Shown one piece after another: positions 33,461 through 42,239 of a stretch of 64,000 nucleotides of DNA; within the stretch, counting starts at the first letter, position 1, and the number at the start of each line of letters is the position of its first letter. This DNA is from Silicimonas sp963779765 (lineage in GTDB: Bacteria > Pseudomonadota > Alphaproteobacteria > Rhodobacterales > Rhodobacteraceae): the NCBI GenBank assembly GCA_963779765.1, contig CAVZZP010000002.1, positions 62,001-126,000 on the forward strand, in the 5' to 3' direction. The translations under genes and the position numbers were made by a program. The notes below the pieces were generated by a model. The model was given only the letters and a program-made list of their open reading frames with translations. It had not been told where the DNA came from and did not search any database.

Positions 33461-34872
33461 CTCAGGCGGTCTCCGATCAGGAACTCGGCGGCGCGGTCGA
33501 GCCTGATGTGGGGCGGGCCGTCGCCGGGTTTCAGCGTCACCGGTTGGGGGGCGAAGGTCATGATGCTGTAGTCCTGTTCCAGCCAGCGGTCGGCGCCCTG
33601 GCGCGAGGGGATCAGAAGCTTGCCCGGATCCTCGGGCAGACGGCCGGGATACATCGCGACGCTCTTGCCGCCGTTAAGAAGCCGGCCGCGCACCAGATCG
33701 AGCGTGCGACCGCCCTGCTCGACCCGGTCTTCGGTCGTGGCGCGGAGGGCGGCGATCGACATGGCCTGCGTGTCCGCTCCCGCGAAATCGGCGCGAGTCT
33801 TCGCGTCGGCCAGGAGGGCCGCGGCGATGGCGGTGAGTTGTGCATGCTGCGCGTGGTGCAGGTGGTCGGCCTTGGTTGCGGCGAAAAGGATCTTCTCGAC
33901 CCGCTTGCCGAGCAGCAGCTTCGAGAGGAAGGCGTTCCGGCCGGGCCGGAAGGCGCCCAGAATGTCGGCGAGGGCAAGCCGCATGTCCTCGACCGCCTTC
34001 GGACCCGAATGGATCGCGCCGAGGACGTCGACCAGCACCACCTGACGGTCGATGCGGGCGAAATGGTCGCGGAAGAAGGGTTTCACCACCTGCCGCTTGT
34101 AGGCCTCGTAGCGTCGCGCGAACTCCCGCCCGAGGCTGCCTCTCGGCCAGTCCTGCGGCGGCAATGGCGCGAAGGTCAGTGCAGGCGATCCCTTCAGGTC
34201 GCCCGGCAGCAGGAAGCGGCCCGGCGTGCAGTCCGAATAGCCCGCGTCGCGCAGCGCCTGGAGCGAGGTGGCGAAGGCCTCGGCCAGCGACTTGGCGGCG
34301 ACCTCGTCGAGCTTGGCATCGGGCTTGGCTGCCGCAAGCGCCTCCTTGAAGGCGGCGGCTTCGGGGCGAGGATCGTTGCGAGCCAGCGTCTCGCGCGACC
34401 AATCCTCGAAGGTCTTGTCGAGAAGGCCGAGGTCGAGGAGCCACTCACCGGGATAGTCCACGATGTCGAGATGAAGGGTTCGCGGCCCCTGAAAGCCGGA
34501 CAGAAGACCCGAGGGTCGCACGCGAAAGGACAGCCGCAACTCGCTGATACCGCTCGTACTTTCCGGCCAATGCGGGTCGGGACCGGTCATCGCGGCCAGA
34601 TGCGCCTCGTAGTCGAAGCGCGGGACCGTGTCGTCGGGTTGCGGCTGAAGCCAGGCGGTGTGGATCCGACCCTCGGCCGCGGCACGAAGGGCGGGCATCC
34701 GACCTCGCGCGATGAGGTTGGCGACGAGGGAGGTGATGAAGACCGTCTTGCCGGACCGGGCTAGTCCCGTCACGCCAAGCCGCACCACGGGCTCGAAGAA
34801 GGCGCCGCTTACGGTGCTCATCGTCGCCTCGACGCCGCGCGTCAGTCCGTCCGCAATGTCGCCGAGTATCAC
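33457..34872 (-). CDS. ycjX: YcjX-like P-loop NTPase (DUF463)
   Basis: A 471-residue cytoplasmic protein. Walker A is GLARSGKT in RLGVTGLARSGKTVFITSLVANL near residue 35; further family blocks are LHLDIVDYPGEWLLDL and KQVVKPFFRDHFARIDRQ-like sequence around 280. I use the GTG at 34872, which has a GGGGCAGG ribosome site and begins ILGDIADGLTRGVE, the conserved family start. An ATG at 34926 would add 18 residues. It opens the ycjX-ycjF operon and is divergent from hisB. Confidence 0.88.
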   Translation of the reverse strand: MILGDIADGLTRGVEATMSTVSGAFFEPVVRLGVTGLARSGKTVFITSLVANLIARGRMPALRAAAEGRIHTAWLQPQPDDTVPRFDYEAHLAAMTGPDPHWPESTSGISELRLSFRVRPSGLLSGFQGPRTLHLDIVDYPGEWLLDLGLLDKTFEDWSRETLARNDPRPEAAAFKEALAAAKPDAKLDEVAAKSLAEAFATSLQALRDAGYSDCTPGRFLLPGDLKGSPALTFAPLPPQDWPRGSLGREFARRYEAYKRQVVKPFFRDHFARIDRQVVLVDVLGAIHSGPKAVEDMRLALADILGAFRPGRNAFLSKLLLGKRVEKILFAATKADHLHHAQHAQLTAIAAALLADAKTRADFAGADTQAMSIAALRATTEDRVEQGGRTLDLVRGRLLNGGKSVAMYPGRLPEDPGKLLIPSRQGADRWLEQDYSIMTFAPQPVTLKPGDGPPHIRLDRAAEFLIGDRLR

Positions 34873-34960
34873 TGCCTGCCCCTTCGCTTCGACCTGAACA
34901 TATGTCGCGCCGGGCGGCATTGCCATCGTGCAGCCGCACAACACCCCGATTCGCGAGAGA

Positions 34961-34980
34961 AAACCGGGCTTTCCCGGTTT
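34961..34980. repeat. 8-bp inverted repeat between ycjX and hisB
   Basis: AAACCGGG and CCCGGTTT are separated by CTTT. It lies 46 bases before hisB, near a TATAAG that could be its -10 element. It may be a leader hairpin or an operator. Confidence 0.4.
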
Positions 34981-35025
34981 CCCTCCGCCGCCTATAAGCG
35001 GCCTCGCTGACAGGAGATGCAGGCG

Positions 35026-35613
35026 ATGCGCAACGCGACCGTGACGCGGACGACGGCCGAGACCGACATCACCGTCGAGATCGACCTCGACGGGACCGGA
35101 ACCTATGACAACGAGACCGGCGTGGGGTTCTTCGACCACATGCTGGACCAGTTGGCGCGGCATTCGCTGATCGACATGACGGTGCGCGCCAAGGGCGACC
35201 TGCACATCGACGACCACCATACGGTCGAGGATACGGGCATAGCGCTTGGTCAAGCGCTGGCGAAGGCGCTTGGAGACAAGCGCGGGATCCGGCGCTATGG
35301 GGCCTGCCTTCTGCCGATGGACGACGCGCTGGTGCGCGCCGCGCTCGACCTGTCGGGGCGGCCATTCCTGGTGTGGAATCTTGCCATGCCGACGGCGAAG
35401 ATCGGGGCTTTCGACACCGAGCTCGTGCGGGAATTTTTCCAGGCTTTCTCGACACATGGCGGCATCACGCTGCACGTCGACGCTCTGCACGGGATCAACA
35501 GTCACCACATCGCCGAGGCTGCCTTCAAGGCCGTCGCGCGAGCCTTGCGCGAGGCGGTCGAGACCGATCCGCGGAAGCAGGACGCAATCCCGTCCACCAA
35601 GGGCGCGCTGTGA
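35026..35613 (+). CDS. hisB: Imidazoleglycerol-phosphate dehydratase
   Basis: A 195-residue single-function HisB that dehydrates imidazoleglycerol phosphate in histidine synthesis. Metal-binding motifs are FFDHMLDQLARHS, DDHHTVEDTGIALGQAL and HGINSHHIAEAAFKA. The ATG at 35026 has AGGAG nine bases upstream; an ATG at 35017 lies on the ribosome site itself. hisH follows 10 bases after the stop. Confidence 0.96.
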   Translation: MRNATVTRTTAETDITVEIDLDGTGTYDNETGVGFFDHMLDQLARHSLIDMTVRAKGDLHIDDHHTVEDTGIALGQALAKALGDKRGIRRYGACLLPMDDALVRAALDLSGRPFLVWNLAMPTAKIGAFDTELVREFFQAFSTHGGITLHVDALHGINSHHIAEAAFKAVARALREAVETDPRKQDAIPSTKGAL

Positions 35614-35623
35614 CGGCCGCGCC

Positions 35624-36262
35624 ATGCTGACCGTCCTGATCGATTACGGCGCGGGGAACTTGCACTCGGCCGAGAAGGCGTTCCAGCGCATGGCGCGCGA
35701 GACGGGGGCGGGAGACGTCCTGGTGTCGGACCGGGCCGAGGATGTGGCGCGGGCCGACCGGCTGGTGTTGCCGGGGGATGGGGCGTTTCCGGCCTGCATG
35801 GCGGAGCTTCGGGGTCAGGAGGGCGTGTTCGACGCTCTGGTGGAAGCCGTTGAGATCAAAGCGAAACCTTTCCTCGGGATCTGCGTGGGCATGCAGCTGA
35901 TGGCGCGGGCGGGGCATGAGTACGAGACGGTCGCGGGGCTTGGATGGATCGACGGCGAGGTGCGGCGGATCGCGCCGTCGGACGCCTCGCTCAAGGTGCC
36001 GCACATGGGGTGGAACGACCTGGTCATCGACCGGGCGCATCCGGTGACCGAAGGGTTAAGTACCGGGGATCATGCGTATTTCGTTCACTCTTACCAGATG
36101 GAGATGAATGACCCGACGCAACTGATCGCGCATTGCGACTATGGCGGCGCGGTGACGGCCATCGTCGGGCGGGACACGATGATCGGCACGCAGTTTCACC
36201 CCGAGAAGAGCCAGGCGGCGGGTCTGCGGCTGATCGCGAACTGGCTGGGCTGGAGGCCCTGA
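35624..36262 (+). CDS. hisH: Imidazole glycerol phosphate synthase, glutamine amidotransferase subunit
   Basis: A 212-residue class I glutaminase that supplies ammonia to HisF. The nucleophile is C87 in FLGICVGMQL, and the His/Glu pair is in GTQFHPEKSQ near the C-terminus. DYGAGNLHS at residues 7-15 is the family start. hisA/hisF, which often follow hisH in this family of bacteria, are not here; a propeller protein follows instead. Confidence 0.95.
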   Translation: MLTVLIDYGAGNLHSAEKAFQRMARETGAGDVLVSDRAEDVARADRLVLPGDGAFPACMAELRGQEGVFDALVEAVEIKAKPFLGICVGMQLMARAGHEYETVAGLGWIDGEVRRIAPSDASLKVPHMGWNDLVIDRAHPVTEGLSTGDHAYFVHSYQMEMNDPTQLIAHCDYGGAVTAIVGRDTMIGTQFHPEKSQAAGLRLIANWLGWRP

Positions 36263-36267
36263 AAAGG

Positions 36268-36309
36268 GCGTCGGTATCGCGTCGGTATTACGTCGGTATC
36301 GCGTAGGTG
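36268..36309. repeat. Short tandem repeat, about four units of GCGTCGGTATC
   Basis: The unit GCGTCGGTATC occurs at 36268, again at 36279 with a T in place of the final C plus one extra A, then without its first base at 36291, and as a degenerate GCGTAGGT at 36301. It lies just after hisH. Slippage or a regulatory role is unknown. Confidence 0.75.
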
Positions 36310-36341
36310 CGCGGCGCCCCGCTCGTGCTACCATCACGGAC

Positions 36342-37202
36342 ATGCGCAGCCTCGCCGTCCTCCTCTGCCTCGCCACCCCTGCCCTTGCCCAGGACGCGCC
36401 GCCATTCGCGAGCTTCGACCTGGCGAGCGAGCCGGTGCTGGCCGACCCTCACGACCTGGCGATCGGGCCTGACGGGCGGCTCTATGTCGCCGACAAGTTC
36501 GGAGCGCGTATCGCCGTCTTCGATGCCGAGACGCTGGAGCTGATCGAGATGCTGGGCGAAGGCTTCCTGCCGGGGGTCCACGACATCAGCTTTGGGGCGG
36601 ACGGATCGGTCGCAGTGGCGGTCACGAACGCTGGCGCGGTGGCGATCTACGAATCGCTCGACGTCCTGGGGGACGAACCGGACATCGGCGTGGCGGCACC
36701 GGGGACCGAGGGGGCGCTTCTGCATTCGAACGGCGATCTTTACGCCATGGCGAGTGCCATAGGCGTGCTGGCGCGGTTCCGCGACTTGAAGCTGGTCTCG
36801 ACCGTCGAGGGGCATCCGGGCGCGCATGACGTGGCCGAGGCTCTGGACGGCGCGATCTGGGTCGCCGACAACGCGGCGCGGCGGCTGGTCAAGTATTCGC
36901 CGGACCTGGAGCGGCTCCAGGTGATCGAAGGAGCGGCCTTCGGGTTTCGCGGTCCGCGCTATCTGGACGTGACCGAGACGGGGATGCTGGTGGTGGCCGA
37001 CCAGGACGCGCACCGCATCCTGATGATCGACCCCGATGCGCCGGGAGGCGGCGCGCTTGTAGGTGTACTGGGAGACGGGATGCCGGGTCTGGGACCGAAC
37101 CGTTTCGACGATCCCGAGGGCGTGGCGGTCGAGGGCAGCCGGTATTACTTCAGCGACTCGGATAACAACCGGATCGTGCGGTATTCTGTGGTGCTGAACT
37201 AG
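36342..37202 (+). CDS. Secreted NHL-type beta-propeller protein
   Basis: A 286-residue exported protein with a signal peptide cut after LAQ (about residue 17). Repeats of about 40-45 residues carry the NHL pattern: DPHDLAIGPDGRLYVADKFGARIAVFD, PGVHDISFGADGSVAVAV, GAHDVAEALDGAIWVADNAARRLVKY, GPRYLDVTETGMLVVADQDAHRILMID and DDPEGVAVEGSRYYFSDSDNNRIVRY. These are probably the blades of a six-bladed propeller in the periplasm. The binding partner is unknown. Confidence 0.85.
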   Translation: MRSLAVLLCLATPALAQDAPPFASFDLASEPVLADPHDLAIGPDGRLYVADKFGARIAVFDAETLELIEMLGEGFLPGVHDISFGADGSVAVAVTNAGAVAIYESLDVLGDEPDIGVAAPGTEGALLHSNGDLYAMASAIGVLARFRDLKLVSTVEGHPGAHDVAEALDGAIWVADNAARRLVKYSPDLERLQVIEGAAFGFRGPRYLDVTETGMLVVADQDAHRILMIDPDAPGGGALVGVLGDGMPGLGPNRFDDPEGVAVEGSRYYFSDSDNNRIVRYSVVLN

Positions 37203-37205
37203 GAC

Positions 37206-37385
37206 CTAGGCTTCGTCGCGGTCTTCGGACCGGATGTCGAGCCAGTCGGACAGAACCGCCATCGTCAGGACAAGGCTGCCGGTCAGAACATAGGCCAGGA
37301 AGGACAATGCAAGCGACCCCGTCGCGTCCCAGGTCGAGATCGCAATCGCCAGTGCTGCGAGGATGCTGATCGACAGGTGAACCAT
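37206..37385 (-). CDS. Small membrane protein of 59 residues, unknown
   Basis: The minus strand encodes a 59-residue protein starting MVHLSISILAALAIAISTWD. It has two clear membrane helices (about 3-17 and 24-46) and an acidic tail DWLDIRSEDRDEA. The frame begins with ATG at 37385 and stops with TAG at 37206, three bases from the convergent propeller gene's stop. It has GC-rich third codon positions like its neighbours. I do not recognise a family. Confidence 0.6.
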   Translation of the reverse strand: MVHLSISILAALAIAISTWDATGSLALSFLAYVLTGSLVLTMAVLSDWLDIRSEDRDEA

Positions 37386-37486
37386 GTGAAACCTCGTCCC
37401 TAGGTTGTCCCGACAAGGTCACATCGAAATCTGACCAAACTGTGACTCTATCGTGGGCAAGATTTGGGCAGGCGATATTTAATACC

Positions 37487-39385
37487 TCAATTTTTAGGCG
37501 TATTGTCCGCCCATCTCCACGGCCGGGTGAAGGGGGCCAGGGCCTCGGTGACGGCGCCCTCGTCGCAACCCTCGCGGTTCGTGAGACATGCGACGAGGCC
37601 CAGCTTCTTGTCCTCTTCGACATGCGCCACGCGCGCGGGCAGCCCGGCAGCTTCGAGCGAGGCGTCGTAGATTCGGGTGATGGCGCTGCGGCGGAGATCG
37701 GGCTTGAAGACCTTGCCGACGGCGGTCTTCGGGATCTCGGGCAAAATCTCGATGTACCTGGGTATCGCCGCGCGTTCCGAGATGCGCTCTTTCACGAAGT
37801 CGATCAGCTCCTCGGGTGTCGCCGTGCCGCCCGCGACAAGCTCGACATAGACGCAGGGCACTTCGCCTGCATGGGCGTCGGGCTGGCCGATTGCACCGGC
37901 GACGGCGACGGCCGGGTGGCCCGCCAGCGCTTCCTCGATCAGTGCGGGGTCGATGTTGTGACCGCCCCGGATGATGAGGTCCTTGGCGCGGCCCGTGATC
38001 CAGAGATAGCCCTCGGCGTCGATCCGGCCCAGGTCGCCGGTGCGCAGGTATCGCTCGTGGTGGTAGAGCTTCGCGTTCTTGTCGGTCTGGGTGTAGGTGT
38101 TCCCGGGCCAGACGCCGGGGTTCGAGACGCAGATTTCTCCGACCTCATCGGCGGCGCATTCCCGAACGCCTTCAGAGGTTTCCGTGAGAATCTTCACGTC
38201 GGTATAGGGGAACGGAATCCCGACCGAGCCGATCTTCTTTACGCCGCCGATGGGGTTGCAAGAGACGAGGCAGGTCGCCTCGGTCAGGCCGTAGCCCTCG
38301 ACCACCTCGACGCCGCAGGAGGCCTCGAACCGCTTGAAGAGTTCGACCGGCAGCGGGGCCGAGCCGGAAAAGGCCATCTTCACCGACGAGAGGTCGGCGT
38401 TCACCGGGCGCTGCATGAGCGCCGAGAAGGCCGTGGGGACGCCGATGATGAAGGTCGCGCGCCAGCGTTCGACGAGCTTCCAGAAGTTGTCCATCACTCC
38501 GTCGCCGCGATATCCGGCAGGCGTCGGGAAGACGACATGGGCGCCGGCGGACAGGGCCGACATCATGACGGGTTCGACCGCGAAGACGTGGAACAGCGGC
38601 AGCGGGCACATGATGACGCTTTCGTGGTCGAAGAGCAGGTTCGCCCCGATCCAGCCGTTGTAGATCATGCCCTGATAGCGGTGCTGCGCGATCTTGGGCA
38701 TCCCCGTCGTGCCGCCGGTGTGGAAGAGTGCGGCCACGCGGTCCTGGCCGCCGTCCGTGAAGGTCAGCGCCTTGGGCTGCGTCGCCAGTTCGGCGTTGAA
38801 GTCGAGGATGCGCGCCTTGTGGGCGACCTTGTTCTTCGGGCGGATCAGCGGGACGATCAGCGTCTTGATCCCCTTCAGGTAGCGCAGGAGATCGACCTCG
38901 AGAACGGTGGTTACTCCCGGCGCCTGTTCGATGGCGGCGGCGGCCTTCTGGGCGACCTCGGTCTTGGGGAAGCTCTTCAGGGTGACGACGACCTTGGCGC
39001 CCGTCTCGCGCAAGAGAGCCGCGATCTGGTCGGTCTCGAGCAGCGGGTTGATGGGGCTGACCTTGCCGGCGATCATGCCGCCGAGAAGGGCATAGACCGT
39101 TTCGAGCGAGTTGGGGAGGATGCAGGCGACGACATCGTCCTCGCCCACGCCGAGGCTGCGGAAGAGGTTCGCGGCCTGGCAGCTTTTGTCGAGGACGGTA
39201 GACCAGTCGACGGTCTCGGATTTCGACGCGGGGTCGGAGAGAAGCTGGAACGACACCGCCGGGCGGTCGCCGTGGACCTTGGCGGTGGCATCGAGGCGGG
39301 CGTGGATGGTGCGGGGCTGGTCCCGCTCCTCCCATGTCATCTCGGCCTCGATCGCGTCCCTGCGCTCACGCGAAGAAAATTCCAT
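37487..39385 (-). CDS. Acyl-CoA synthetase (AMP-forming ligase)
   Basis: A 632-residue ANL-superfamily ligase that adenylates a carboxylic acid and links it to CoA. The ATP loop is ALFHTGGTTGMPKIAQ, then GYGLTEATCLVS, RTGDLGRID and KDLIIRGGHNIDPALIE; the C-terminal Lys lies in KTAVGKVFKPDLRR. The length and an N-terminal extension fit the long acyl-CoA synthetase group. The ATG at 39385 has GGAGGAG upstream. The substrate is unknown; it stands beside a flavin-nucleotide-binding protein on the same strand. Confidence 0.9.
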   Translation of the reverse strand: MEFSSRERRDAIEAEMTWEERDQPRTIHARLDATAKVHGDRPAVSFQLLSDPASKSETVDWSTVLDKSCQAANLFRSLGVGEDDVVACILPNSLETVYALLGGMIAGKVSPINPLLETDQIAALLRETGAKVVVTLKSFPKTEVAQKAAAAIEQAPGVTTVLEVDLLRYLKGIKTLIVPLIRPKNKVAHKARILDFNAELATQPKALTFTDGGQDRVAALFHTGGTTGMPKIAQHRYQGMIYNGWIGANLLFDHESVIMCPLPLFHVFAVEPVMMSALSAGAHVVFPTPAGYRGDGVMDNFWKLVERWRATFIIGVPTAFSALMQRPVNADLSSVKMAFSGSAPLPVELFKRFEASCGVEVVEGYGLTEATCLVSCNPIGGVKKIGSVGIPFPYTDVKILTETSEGVRECAADEVGEICVSNPGVWPGNTYTQTDKNAKLYHHERYLRTGDLGRIDAEGYLWITGRAKDLIIRGGHNIDPALIEEALAGHPAVAVAGAIGQPDAHAGEVPCVYVELVAGGTATPEELIDFVKERISERAAIPRYIEILPEIPKTAVGKVFKPDLRRSAITRIYDASLEAAGLPARVAHVEEDKKLGLVACLTNREGCDEGAVTEALAPFTRPWRWADNTPKN

Positions 39386-39463
39386 CGGCTCCTCCCCTGT
39401 TGCGGAAAGTGTCACCGGAAATGCGCAACCGGGCAAGCGCGACCGGGCGTCAGGGACGCGGCG

Positions 39464-40114
39464 TCAGTAAAGAGTGCGGCGGTAGGCTTCCTCGAGATCG
39501 GCGTCGAGCTTCTTCAGCGTGCCCTCGTCGGCGGGAGCGCCGGAGGTCTGGTCGGTGAGCATCGCCATGAGCGAGGGCATCTCGGCGCGGTCGCGGTGCT
39601 GCGCCGGGTCCCAGAGGCGCGAGCGGCGAAGCGCCTTGGCGCAGTGGAGGAACACCTCCTCGACGCTCACGACGATGGCGAGGCGCGGGGCACGGCCGTC
39701 GACGGCGAGGCTGTCGAGGAGAGCGGGGTCGGTGACGAGGCGTGCGCGTCCGTTGATGCGGAGCGTTTCGTCGAAGCCGGGGACGAGGAACAGGAGGCCC
39801 ACGACGGGGTTCGCGACGATGTTGGCCAGCGTGTCGAGGCGGTTGTTGCCGGGCCGGTCGGGGATCGCGAGGGTGCGGGCGTCGAGGAGGCGCACGAAGC
39901 CGGCCGGGTCGCCGCGCGGGCTGACGTCGGCCCGGCCCTCGGCGGTCTGGGTGCCGATGCAGAGGAAGGGCGAGCGGGCGATGAAGTCGGCGGCGTGGCG
40001 GTCGATGTGGTCGAGGCACTTGAGCGCAGCCATGGTGTGCGTCGCCGGATAGAGCGCGCGGAGGGACGCCTCGTCGGTGATGGTGTGGGCCGCATCGAAG
40101 TCGGTGTTCGCCAT
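39464..40114 (-). CDS. Pyridoxamine 5'-phosphate oxidase-like FMN-binding protein (MSMEG_1061 type)
   Basis: A 216-residue split-barrel flavin protein. The diagnostic region is FLCIGTQTAEGRADVSPRGD followed by PDRPGNNRLDTLANIVANP and LFLVPGFDETLRINGRARL. The ATG at 40114 has AAAGGA upstream. This group is commonly annotated as a PPOX-class, probably FMN-binding protein; the reaction is unknown. It lies between the ligase and the exporter, all on the minus strand. Confidence 0.87.
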   Translation of the reverse strand: MANTDFDAAHTITDEASLRALYPATHTMAALKCLDHIDRHAADFIARSPFLCIGTQTAEGRADVSPRGDPAGFVRLLDARTLAIPDRPGNNRLDTLANIVANPVVGLLFLVPGFDETLRINGRARLVTDPALLDSLAVDGRAPRLAIVVSVEEVFLHCAKALRRSRLWDPAQHRDRAEMPSLMAMLTDQTSGAPADEGTLKKLDADLEEAYRRTLY

Positions 40115-40176
40115 GCCATGTCCTTTCGTCGCTGACCGCGACAGGGCTAGCGCATCGCGCGCCCGGGTGGAATGCC

Positions 40177-41958
40177 TCAGACCTCGGCGCCCTCGGTGAA
40201 CTGGAGGCGCGCGAGGCGGGCGTAGAGACCGCCCTCGGCCACGAGGCTGTCGTGGGTGCCCTGGGCGACGATGCGGCCGTGGTCGAAGACGAGGATGCGG
40301 TCGGCCTTCTTCACCGTCGCGAGGCGGTGCGCGACGACGAGCGTGGTGCGGCCCGAGGACAATCGTTCGACCGCGTCCTGCACGAGGCGTTCGCTTTCGG
40401 CGTCGAGGGCGCTCGTCGCCTCGTCGAGAAGGAGGATCGGCGCGTCGCGCAGGATGGCGCGGGCGATGGCGATGCGCTGTTTCTGGCCGCCCGACAGCAT
40501 CACGCCGCGTTCGCCGACGTAGGTGTCGTAGCCATCCGGGAGGGCGGCGAGAAAATCGTGGGCGGCGGCGGCGCGGGCGGCGTCCTCGACCTCGGCGTCC
40601 GTGGCGTCGGGGCGACCGAAGCGGATGTTCTCGCGCGCGGTGTCGGCGAAGACGACGGGCTCTTGCGGGACAAGTGCCACGTGGCGGCGGAAGTCGGACC
40701 GGGCGAGCGTCGTCAGATCGTGACCGTCTATGCTGACGCGGCCCTTCAGGGGATCCCAGAACCGCAGGAGAAGCTGGATCACGGTCGACTTGCCGGCACC
40801 CGAGGGGCCGACGAGGGCGACCGTCTCGCCCGGTGAGACCTCGAAGCTCACGTCTTCCAGCGCGGCGGCATCTGGACGGGACGGATAGCGGAACGAGACG
40901 CCCTCGAAGGCCACGCGGCCCGCGACGGGCGGGGTCAGAGCCTCGGGCGCTTCGGGGTCGGACACGGTGTCGCTGGCGTTCAGAAGCTCGACAAGGCGCT
41001 CGGTCGCGCCGGCGGCGCGCTGAAGCTCGCCCCAGATCTCGGACAGCGCGCCGACCGCGCCCGCGACCATGACGGCGTAGATGACGAATTGCACCAGCTC
41101 GCCCACGGTCATGGTGTCGGCGCGCACGTCGCGCGCCCCGATCCAGAGGACGCCGACGACGCCCGAGAAGATCAGCGTGATGACGATGACCGTCATAAGC
41201 GCCCGCGTGCCGACCCGTTTCCTCGCCGCGACGAAGCTTTTTTCGGTCACGTCGGCGAAGCGCGCGCGGCTCTTGCCTTCGTGCGTATAGGCCTGCACCG
41301 CCTGCACCGAGAGCAGCGTCTCGGAGGCCGAACCCGAGGACGAGGCGATCCAGTCCTGGTTCTCGCGGCTGAGGACGCGCAGGCGGCGGCCGAGGACGAC
41401 GATGGGGACGATGATGACGGGCACGATCAGAAGGACGAGGCCCGCGAGCTTGGGCGAGGTGAAGAACAGAAGGACAAGGCCGCCCACAAGGATCAGCACG
41501 TTGCGCAGCGCGACCGAGACCGACGAGCCGATGACCGAGAGGATCAGCGTCGTGTCCGTGGTGATGCGGCTCAGGACCTCGCCGGTCATGATGCGCTCGT
41601 AGAAGGCCGGGCTCATGCCGATCATGCGGTCGAAGACGGCGGTGCGGATGTCGGCCACGACCCGTTCGCCAAGGCGCGTCACGAGGTAGTAGCGCACGCC
41701 CGTACCGAGTGCGAGCAGGACCACGATGGCGAGTGCTGCGCTGAAATAGCCGTCGAGAAGCTCGGAGGCCGAAGTTTCGAACCCGTCGACCACGCGGCGC
41801 ACGGCGACGGGCAGGATGAGCGAGATCATCGCCGTGACGACGAGGGCCACGCCCGCGGCGAGGAGCATTCGGGGATAGCGCCAGACGAAGGGCCAGAGGG
41901 CCCTCAGCGCGCCGACGTTGCGGGACGTCGCCCGGTCTTCCGTGTTTGATGCGGCCAT
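40177..41958 (-). CDS. ABC exporter, fused permease and ATPase (MsbA/ABCB type)
   Basis: A 593-residue half-transporter with six membrane helices (about residues 25-320) and a C-terminal ATPase. The ATPase shows Walker A GPSGAGKST, Q-loop VPQEP, signature LSGGQKQR, Walker B ILLLDEATSALD and H-loop VVAHRLAT. It acts as a homodimer in the inner membrane; lipid, drug or peptide export cannot be told apart. It is transcribed away from tRNA-Gly on the same strand. Confidence 0.92.
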   Translation of the reverse strand: MAASNTEDRATSRNVGALRALWPFVWRYPRMLLAAGVALVVTAMISLILPVAVRRVVDGFETSASELLDGYFSAALAIVVLLALGTGVRYYLVTRLGERVVADIRTAVFDRMIGMSPAFYERIMTGEVLSRITTDTTLILSVIGSSVSVALRNVLILVGGLVLLFFTSPKLAGLVLLIVPVIIVPIVVLGRRLRVLSRENQDWIASSSGSASETLLSVQAVQAYTHEGKSRARFADVTEKSFVAARKRVGTRALMTVIVITLIFSGVVGVLWIGARDVRADTMTVGELVQFVIYAVMVAGAVGALSEIWGELQRAAGATERLVELLNASDTVSDPEAPEALTPPVAGRVAFEGVSFRYPSRPDAAALEDVSFEVSPGETVALVGPSGAGKSTVIQLLLRFWDPLKGRVSIDGHDLTTLARSDFRRHVALVPQEPVVFADTARENIRFGRPDATDAEVEDAARAAAAHDFLAALPDGYDTYVGERGVMLSGGQKQRIAIARAILRDAPILLLDEATSALDAESERLVQDAVERLSSGRTTLVVAHRLATVKKADRILVFDHGRIVAQGTHDSLVAEGGLYARLARLQFTEGAEV

Positions 41959-42050
41959 GAGCCCTCCCTCGTGCGGGCCGGATACCCAAGGGGCGGCGGG
42001 GCCGCAAGGTTCAGGTCGTCACAGGGCGGTGCGGAATTCGGGAGGAGGTC

Positions 42051-42124
42051 TGGAGCGGGCGGCGGGAATCGAACCCGCGTCATCAGCTTGGAAGGCTGAG
42101 GTCTTACCATTACACAACGCCCGC
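42051..42124 (-). tRNA. tRNA-Gly, anticodon TCC
   Basis: On the minus strand the acceptor arms GCGGGCG and CGCCCGC pair, the anticodon loop reads CTTCCAA giving TCC, the T arm is GCGGG-TTCGATT-CCCGC, and the 3' CCA is encoded. It is 74 bases with CCA. Confidence 0.95.
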
Positions 42125-42239
42125 GTCGCTTCGGGGTAATTATTGGATGGGACATCCGGGGTCAAGCGGGGGCATGGGCAGGGTTGCCCTTGGCGGAGCG
42201 CGTCCCGGCCCCTAGGTCTGGGGGGAACGGAGATTCCAG

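Noticed and set aside
34873..35625. Upstream extension of ycjX over hisB
   Set aside because: Antisense to hisB; the conserved YcjX start is near 34872.
37442..40135. A plus-strand open frame of 897 codons
   Set aside because: It is the antisense of the acyl-CoA ligase and PPOX-like genes, with His/Asp/Gly/Arg-rich composition and no recognisable domain.
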